A stretch of 64,000 bases of DNA, from NCBI GenBank assembly GCA_907164885.2, contig OU015496.1, positions 181,750,128 to 181,814,127 on the forward strand. The letters are read 5' to 3'. The notes beneath the pieces were generated by a model. The model saw only the letters and a program-made list of their open reading frames with translations, was not told the origin of the DNA and did no database searches. The first letter of the stretch is position 1; every line of letters begins with the position of its first letter. Position numbers and translations under genes: made by a program. Source of the stretch: Dolomedes plantarius. Its lineage: Eukaryota; Arthropoda; Arachnida; Araneae; Dolomedidae. Below, piece after piece: positions 59,149 to 64,000 of the stretch.

Positions 59149-60763
59149 TCAACAGCGGACCGCAGCTGATCGCCAGTAAGCTGTCGAACATACAATGTTA
59201 TGCCAGTAATCTGTCGAACATACAATGCGGATCTTCAGGTCAGCCAAAGTTGTAACATTCCCCCTATAAACAACGTTCTTTAAATGGCCCCATAACCAAA
59301 AATCACACGGAGTGAGATCGGGAGAACGGGCTGGCCAAGCAGTAGGAAACGATCGTCTAATCACCCTGTCATCCGTAAAATGTTGCTGCAAAAACCTCCG
59401 CACACAGAGTCTATTATGTGGAGGGGCATCATCCTGCATAAAAGCAATAGACTCCAGGCATTGTCGCTGCTGGAGTTGAGGTAAAACGAAACTGCTGAGC
59501 ATGTCACGATATCTGAGGGTTGTTACAGAACATGTGGCAGGAGAATTATCTTTAAGTTCTTTGAAAAAGAATGGTCCAAGGATAAATTGGGAAGTGAATC
59601 CACACCAGGCGGTAACTTTAGGCGAGTGTTGTGGAATTGTGTAGAAGGCACGTGGAATTTCCATGGCCCATATTCGACGATTCTGGGTGTTCACTGTTCC
59701 GTTCAGATAAAAATGACCCTCGTCACTCCAAAGAATGTTCCACGGCCAGGAGTCATTGACTTCCATTCGGGCAAGAAAAGTCAGGGCAAGAGATAAGCGA
59801 CGGTCATCGTCGGTAAGAAGCAGTTGCTGGTTGTGGCTGATCTTATACGAAAAAAATTCACTATTTTTCTCAGGGTCTGCTGCACTGTGCTATACGGTAC
59901 GTCTAATTGTCGTGATACTGCACGTGCACTGTTGATTCCATGATCTTGTCAGTGACTGCTCGACAACGGCCGTTGCTACTTCTGAAACGACTTCTTCGCT
60001 GATAGGCTTTCGCCCTCTGCCACGTTGAACGCTTAAGGCTACTATGTACTAACCCCATTGGATTCGCTCACCTCAATGTTAACCTATGGAGAAAGTTTGT
60101 CCTCGGATTGCCGACTTGAATTCAAAGTTTTTTTTTTTTTAAATGTACTCCGTTACAGAGAAAGAAATTTTACATTTGTGTACATTTTACGTTTTTAAAA
60201 AAAAAATGCAATTAATATTTTAAAATTTAAATTTTTCGGGGGAAAATCTGGTATAGTGTGTTTTAAACGCTCATAAATTCCTTCGGTAGACGAAATTTAT
60301 AAAATGAATCCTGTAGCGCTTTGCAGAAAAGTTCAGGCTATCTGACAATGCCAATTTTATTTGATTATCAGCATTTATGTAGCTGTAAATAGTTGACAAA
60401 AATATTTTTTAAATAAAAAATTTGGGGGCAGCGCTTAACCCCCTTATAGAGAGAGAGCCATTACAATCCCTCAAAATGTCAATCCTAAGAGGGTGGAATT
60501 CTCGAACTGTGAACTGGACTCCTCCCACCACAACAGTCTACAAGAAGAGGAAAAGGGAAATACCATTTTTTTCTTAGTACATAGCGGCCTTAAACACCCA
60601 GTGTTTTCAAATCGAGATTCATGCCTCTCACATCTTGTGGAGATATTGGACCCCGACGTAATTTCTTTTGACGTCGAAATTCGCGAAGAGCTGCAATACC
60701 ATTTCCCTGGTTTTGACAAAAAAGTTTTACGATTAAAGCATGTTCCTGCAATTTAATTGCCAT
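59149..60763 (-). pseudogene. transposase of the DD41D-type element
   Basis: N-terminal part at 60763-60590: LQEHALIVKLFCQNQGNGI and LREFRRQKKLRRGPISPQ, a DUF4817-like helix-turn-helix start. After the MITE the gene resumes at about 60032 and reaches 59149. Catalytic motifs are ILWSDEGHFYLNG, AFMQDDAPPHNR and SPDLTPCDFWLWG. I count 42 residues between the second and third aspartates; relatives I remember have 41, and the extra residue is in the T-D-D stretch. Broken by the MITE, by frame changes around 59770-59900, and by a 36-bp tandem duplication near the C-terminus (59170-59230). Confidence 0.85.
60037..60589. mobile_element. TTAA-target MITE inside the transposase gene
   Basis: 553 bp flanked by TTAA (60033-60036, 60590-60593). 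Ends GGCTACTATGTACTAACCCC and, inward from the right, GGCCGCTATGTACTAAG. The interior shares long inverted-orientation similarity with 28874-29296 (GCATTTATGTAGCTGTAAA, ATCTGGTATAGTGTGTTTT). Confidence 0.9.
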
Positions 60764-61101
60764 CGTAATTGAAAGAATGATACTCCTCGATCTCATCCTT
60801 TTTATACCCAGAATTCCCATTGAATTCGTATGCTTATTATTCGTATGCAAATCAGATTGTTTTCTTCTTCACTTGCAGTGCCAAGTGCCACATTTATCAA
60901 CTTTTGTTCCGTCATAATGCTTCAAAATGTAAAAATAACAGTTTTAAACATCATAATGCTTGAGAATGTAAAAACAAAAGTTTTAAATTACTTTTTTACT
61001 GTGCACAGTTATTTATTGCATGACTTTTCAAGCATTTAGGCTGTAATGCGCTTCCCAGAGGACCTTTTTTTTTCTGGAATCTCTCAGCGCATTTGTTAAA
61101 T

Positions 61102-61931
61102 CAGAGCTCCGCAACCTTTTATCTTCCACGGCACAACAACGTTTTTTTGGATAATTCCGCGGCACACCACAAGAAAAAGCCTGCAAATATATAAATTAAA
61201 AAAAATACGTATATGTTTTTATTAGATAAAAAAAAGAACAACAAAATAGCTCTATGTATCAAGATAATTATAATCATTTAAGTTTTATATAAATAATTTT
61301 GAACTGTACACCAACACAAGAACAAAAATATAAAATTATAGTTTACGAGTAAAAAAATTTTCTCTTTAAATTTTTATATTAAAATTTGTTTTTTGGTCTT
61401 TACTTAAGCCTAATAAATCGAAGTTAATTTAAACATAACTAATTTATTAATGAGATATTTGTGATTGTTTTGATAAATGTGCGTTTTATATTTGCACGTT
61501 TTATATTTGGCTCTATAATAGAAAGAGCTACAGTTCATGGTCAAGGCCCTTTAAATAGGATCGTTTGTCATTTTCAATTAGAACCAGTGTCGAAAAACTT
61601 TGTTTGCATAAGTATGTCGTAGAAAATGGGAGCAAAATTGCAATGGCCTTGTCAGAAATTTGTGGATATTCTTTCTTAACTGAAATCCAGAAATATGACG
61701 CTCGAACATACATACAATGTATGGCTAACAACATGTTTTTGTTTTGTGTATAATTTCGACCCAGAAAAATTACATATTAACAAAAAGTTGGAGGAATATT
61801 TTACTTAGAAAATTTCTATTTAATGCGGTCGTTAATTTTTTTATTATCATAATCGATAAAATCACCGCGGCACAGTCAAGATCACCTCGCGGCACACTAA
61901 TGTGCCACGGCACAGCGGTTGCGGAGCACTG
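61102..61931 (-). mobile_element. hAT element with transposase remnant
   Basis: 830 bp with ends CAGAGCTCCGCAACC and, inward from the right, CAGTGCTCCGCAACC. Perfect 8-bp duplication TGTTAAAT (61094-61101, 61932-61939). Confidence 0.94.
61528..61734 (-). pseudogene. hAT transposase C-terminal fragment
   Basis: 68 codons. FWISVKKEYPQISDKAIAIL and LPFSTTYLCKQSFSTL are the hAT C-terminal dimerisation region (the L-x-F-x-T-x-Y-L-C-E-x-x-F-S pattern), close to the FAM200/ZBED5-like group. The conserved E after Y-L-C is K. The rest of the transposase is deleted. Confidence 0.85.
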
Positions 61932-62025
61932 TGTTAAATTGTCTATCTGCAAAATTTCAGCTCAATCCCCCTTTTAGTTACAGCTACAGAGGGCTCTAAA
62001 TAAGCCACGTTTAATGATCACCTGG

Positions 62026-62926
62026 TATAATTTCAGTGTGAATTTTAAAGTGATTTCCAAGTCGTCATTCCTATTACTGTTATCTTGATAAGAAAGATTA
62101 CATTTTAAAAATTCATTTTAAAGTGTACTTTTAAATGCTAAATCCCTTTTCTCATTAATATTTCTCTGAAAAAGAAGGTTAATGGGATTTTTTTATTAAT
62201 CTAAACTTCATCTCTTTATGAAACTGAAGATGCGGCATTAGAGTTACTCTACCTACATTTTTTTAAAAATTTTAATTCAAACATGAAAGAATTTTTAAGG
62301 CCCTTAAAACTCCTCACACTTAGACCTATGGTTGTGGGGGAGGTACCTTTAGTGCCTAAAACTTTAGCATTTCACTATAACAACGAAGAAATAACTTAGA
62401 TTATTTGATAGCAGTAACCCCTTTACGCGATGCAGGTCTTTACTAAAACAGGTTACTGTTATTAATCCAAACATAATGATAGAGACTACCGCCATATGAA
62501 AATTAGGTCCGTTTCTGATGGAAAGGGACAATTCTACTAAAAAAGGGTAAGAAATTTATGTAACAGTTTATCATATTAAATAAATTGTAACGTAAACGTT
62601 GTAATTGTAACGTCCGAGAAAAATATAAGGTAATGCATAAAACTTAATGCGGTAAAAAAACGAAGTCTAACATAGGAAATTGATGATTTAGTTTTGCCCT
62701 TTGCGTGTATTTTTGTCTTTCAAAGTAAAAATAGCCTACATTTATTTATTTAACAGAACATTAGACCTTTATTTTCTTACTCAGCTATTCGTTCTCTTTC
62801 TCCAGATCAATAATACACTCGTCATCAGTAGTTGATAACATCCTTTCAGAGTACCTCTCCCCAGTAAAATAAAAAATTGCACCATTCTACCTCACATTTG
62901 CGTTACTGAACAACATTACATTAGGA
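62026..62926. other. intergenic, no recognised content
   Basis: Nothing recognised. Confidence 0.6.
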
Positions 62927-63060
62927 CAGGGATGGCCAACTGGCGGCCAGCGGGCGTAATCCGGCTTGGCAGGACTTTTTAACCGGCCCACGGCCCTAAA
63001 GAAATTGAGTAATATATTGTTTTACTATTTTTTAGAATATTTCACTCACTTATTCCATGT
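62927..63060. mobile_element. one end of a hAT-type element
   Basis: CAGGGATGGCCAACTGGCGG and the GGCCCACGGCCC region are typical of hAT MITE termini. No matching right end was found before the Tc1 element at 63393, so the extent is unknown. Confidence 0.5.
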
Positions 63061-63392
63061 TTAGCATCACTTTGTGCCAAAGCACTGAGTACAAGGAAAA
63101 AAGTAGTCTTACAGATAAACATTTGTTTCACTTCCTTTGTGTTTCGTTGTTCGAAATCGACGTGTATTTTACCACCCTTGCTGAATCAAGTGCCCAACCG
63201 CAAGTATCTCATTAATTTTTTTTCTACTTTTTGATTATTATGAAAACCGATTTTATGTTTTGTTTTGTAATATGAGTATATTTTTGTGAATCAAACTTGA
63301 ATTCGGTTTGTAAAGAAAAATGATTTTGTTTAGTTTTCAGAAATCAATGTTTTATTTTTCCAAAAATCAAATGTATTTTTGTTATATGAATA

Positions 63393-64000
63393 CTACTGGC
63401 CAAAAGTATTGCAAGTTTGAGAAATCTAACGTTTTTTCAAGAATAAGCCCCCCAAAATAATATTTTTTCAATGCAACTGATATTTTTTAATGTCAATATG
63501 TTAAATTAGTTTAAAGATAAGATATTAATTTATTAAACACAAATAATTATTTAATTTTATAAAAGATAGCATACAAAAAATGTACGTGTTATCACGAATC
63601 GGCATCCATTTTGGTTCCGGGAATAAAATGAAATAAATAAACAATTTCAAGTTCTTTTGGGCAGAAAAGATAATGAGTGCAATTGAACCGAAAAGCATTT
63701 AATATCTTGTTGGGCCGCCTCTGGCTTTGATCACAACAGCCACTCTTTTTAGGCATGGAATCCACAAGGTTTTGCAACACTTCTTTTGGTATTTCATGGT
63801 GCCAAATTTTAATTATTGTTTCCTGAAGCTCTCGTTTTGTTCTGGGATGATTTTGAGATATTTTCCTTCCAATTATACTCCTTAAATTCTCAACAGAATT
63901 TAAATTTGGCGAGTTTCCTGGCCATGGGAGAACATTAATACCATGTTTTGCAAATTCAACCTTAACCTAAAATAAGGAATGTTTAGATTTAGAGGTCAGA
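63393..64000 (-). mobile_element. Tc1-like element, cut by the window edge
   Basis: End CTACTGGCCAAAAGTATTGC after TA. The transposase C-terminus runs on the minus strand, and the element continues beyond 64000. Confidence 0.85.
63592..64000 (-). pseudogene. Tc1 transposase C-terminal part
   Basis: From the window edge inward: FAKHGINVLPWPGNSPNLNS then VENLRSIIGRKIS, where VEN holds the catalytic glutamate and S-P-D has become S-P-N. Next come TKRELQETIIKIWHHEIPKE and LQNLVDSMPKK. The end normally reads like AVVIKARGGPTRY, but here a frameshift at about 63745 gives SGCCDQSQRRPN. The first two catalytic residues lie outside the window. Confidence 0.88.

Larger units (their letters stand above)
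58852..62025 (-). mobile_element. 3.2-kb DD41D-type IS630/Tc1/mariner element, twice interrupted
   Basis: Long inverted ends of about 110 bp starting CCAGGTGATCAT and sharing AGAGCCCTCTGTAGCTGTAA and GAGCTGAAATTTTGCAGATA. The right flank is TA; the left has changed. The interior carries a transposase on the minus strand, a TTAA MITE inside that gene, and a hAT element between the gene start and the right end. Without the two insertions it would be about 1.8 kb. Confidence 0.87.

Noticed and set aside
1..64000. CRISPR arrays, retroviral or LINE reverse transcriptase
   Set aside because: No regularly spaced repeat-spacer pattern was seen, and no reverse-transcriptase motif in any long frame.

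Overview
This 64-kb window is AT-rich animal nuclear DNA, most likely from an arthropod and probably a chelicerate such as a spider. The support is an insect/arachnid-like Clock bHLH exon, long transposon-filled introns, and many Tc1-like families of the kind common in arachnids. The species call is inference. No bacterial or viral gene set is present.

Region 1 (1-24.2 kb) holds the 5' part of a minus-strand circadian Clock (Clk) gene. I could join six exons by splice sites and reading phase: a 5'UTR exon ending at 23899, a start-codon exon (21023-21068), a bHLH exon (9444-9592), and four exons entering PAS-A (7898-7989, 4352-4441, 1989-2097, 278-397). Together they give an uninterrupted frame of 195 codons that continues beyond the left edge. 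A 30-nt phase-compatible cassette exon (17943-17972) is possible. The introns carry a mariner remnant, a tRNA-derived SINE with a 15-bp target duplication, a hAT MITE, a 1.6-kb TTAA element with a coding remnant, and a 654-bp Helitron.

Region 2 (24.2-35.1 kb) is intergenic. It has one tRNA-Asp(GTC) gene and many non-autonomous DNA transposons: pogo/Tigger-like, hAT with 8-bp duplications, and TTAA elements. One hAT copy sits inside another, and that host copy in turn splits a further MITE.

Region 3 (35.2-46.3 kb) is a Helitron nest on the minus strand. One copy is interrupted by a 3,000-bp element (35305-38304) with 13-bp perfect terminal repeats, a 2-bp AT duplication confirmed by empty sites in sister Helitrons, and two convergent gene remnants: a THAP-domain ORF, and a gene matching the N-terminal half of the SWIM/YqaJ-type proteins of arthropods and cnidarians. 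Both ends share an inverted promoter-like block centred on TGACGTCA. This is my best candidate for an undescribed system. Next to it are a 301-bp Helitron holding only the helicase C-terminus, and four Helitron units joined head to tail.

Region 4 (44.7-64 kb) is a graveyard of Tc1/mariner elements: six copies or fragments from at least five families, all with damaged transposases. It also has a tRNA-derived SINE pair, an odd 1.3-kb element carrying an intact 149-codon ORF and five copies of ACTTTGCACCA, and a 3.2-kb DD41D-type element with long terminal repeats whose transposase was interrupted by a TTAA MITE and whose flank was hit by a hAT element.

Apart from Clock and the tRNA, nothing here looks like a functioning host gene. 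The repeats relate by nesting, which gives a relative insertion order, not by a pathway.
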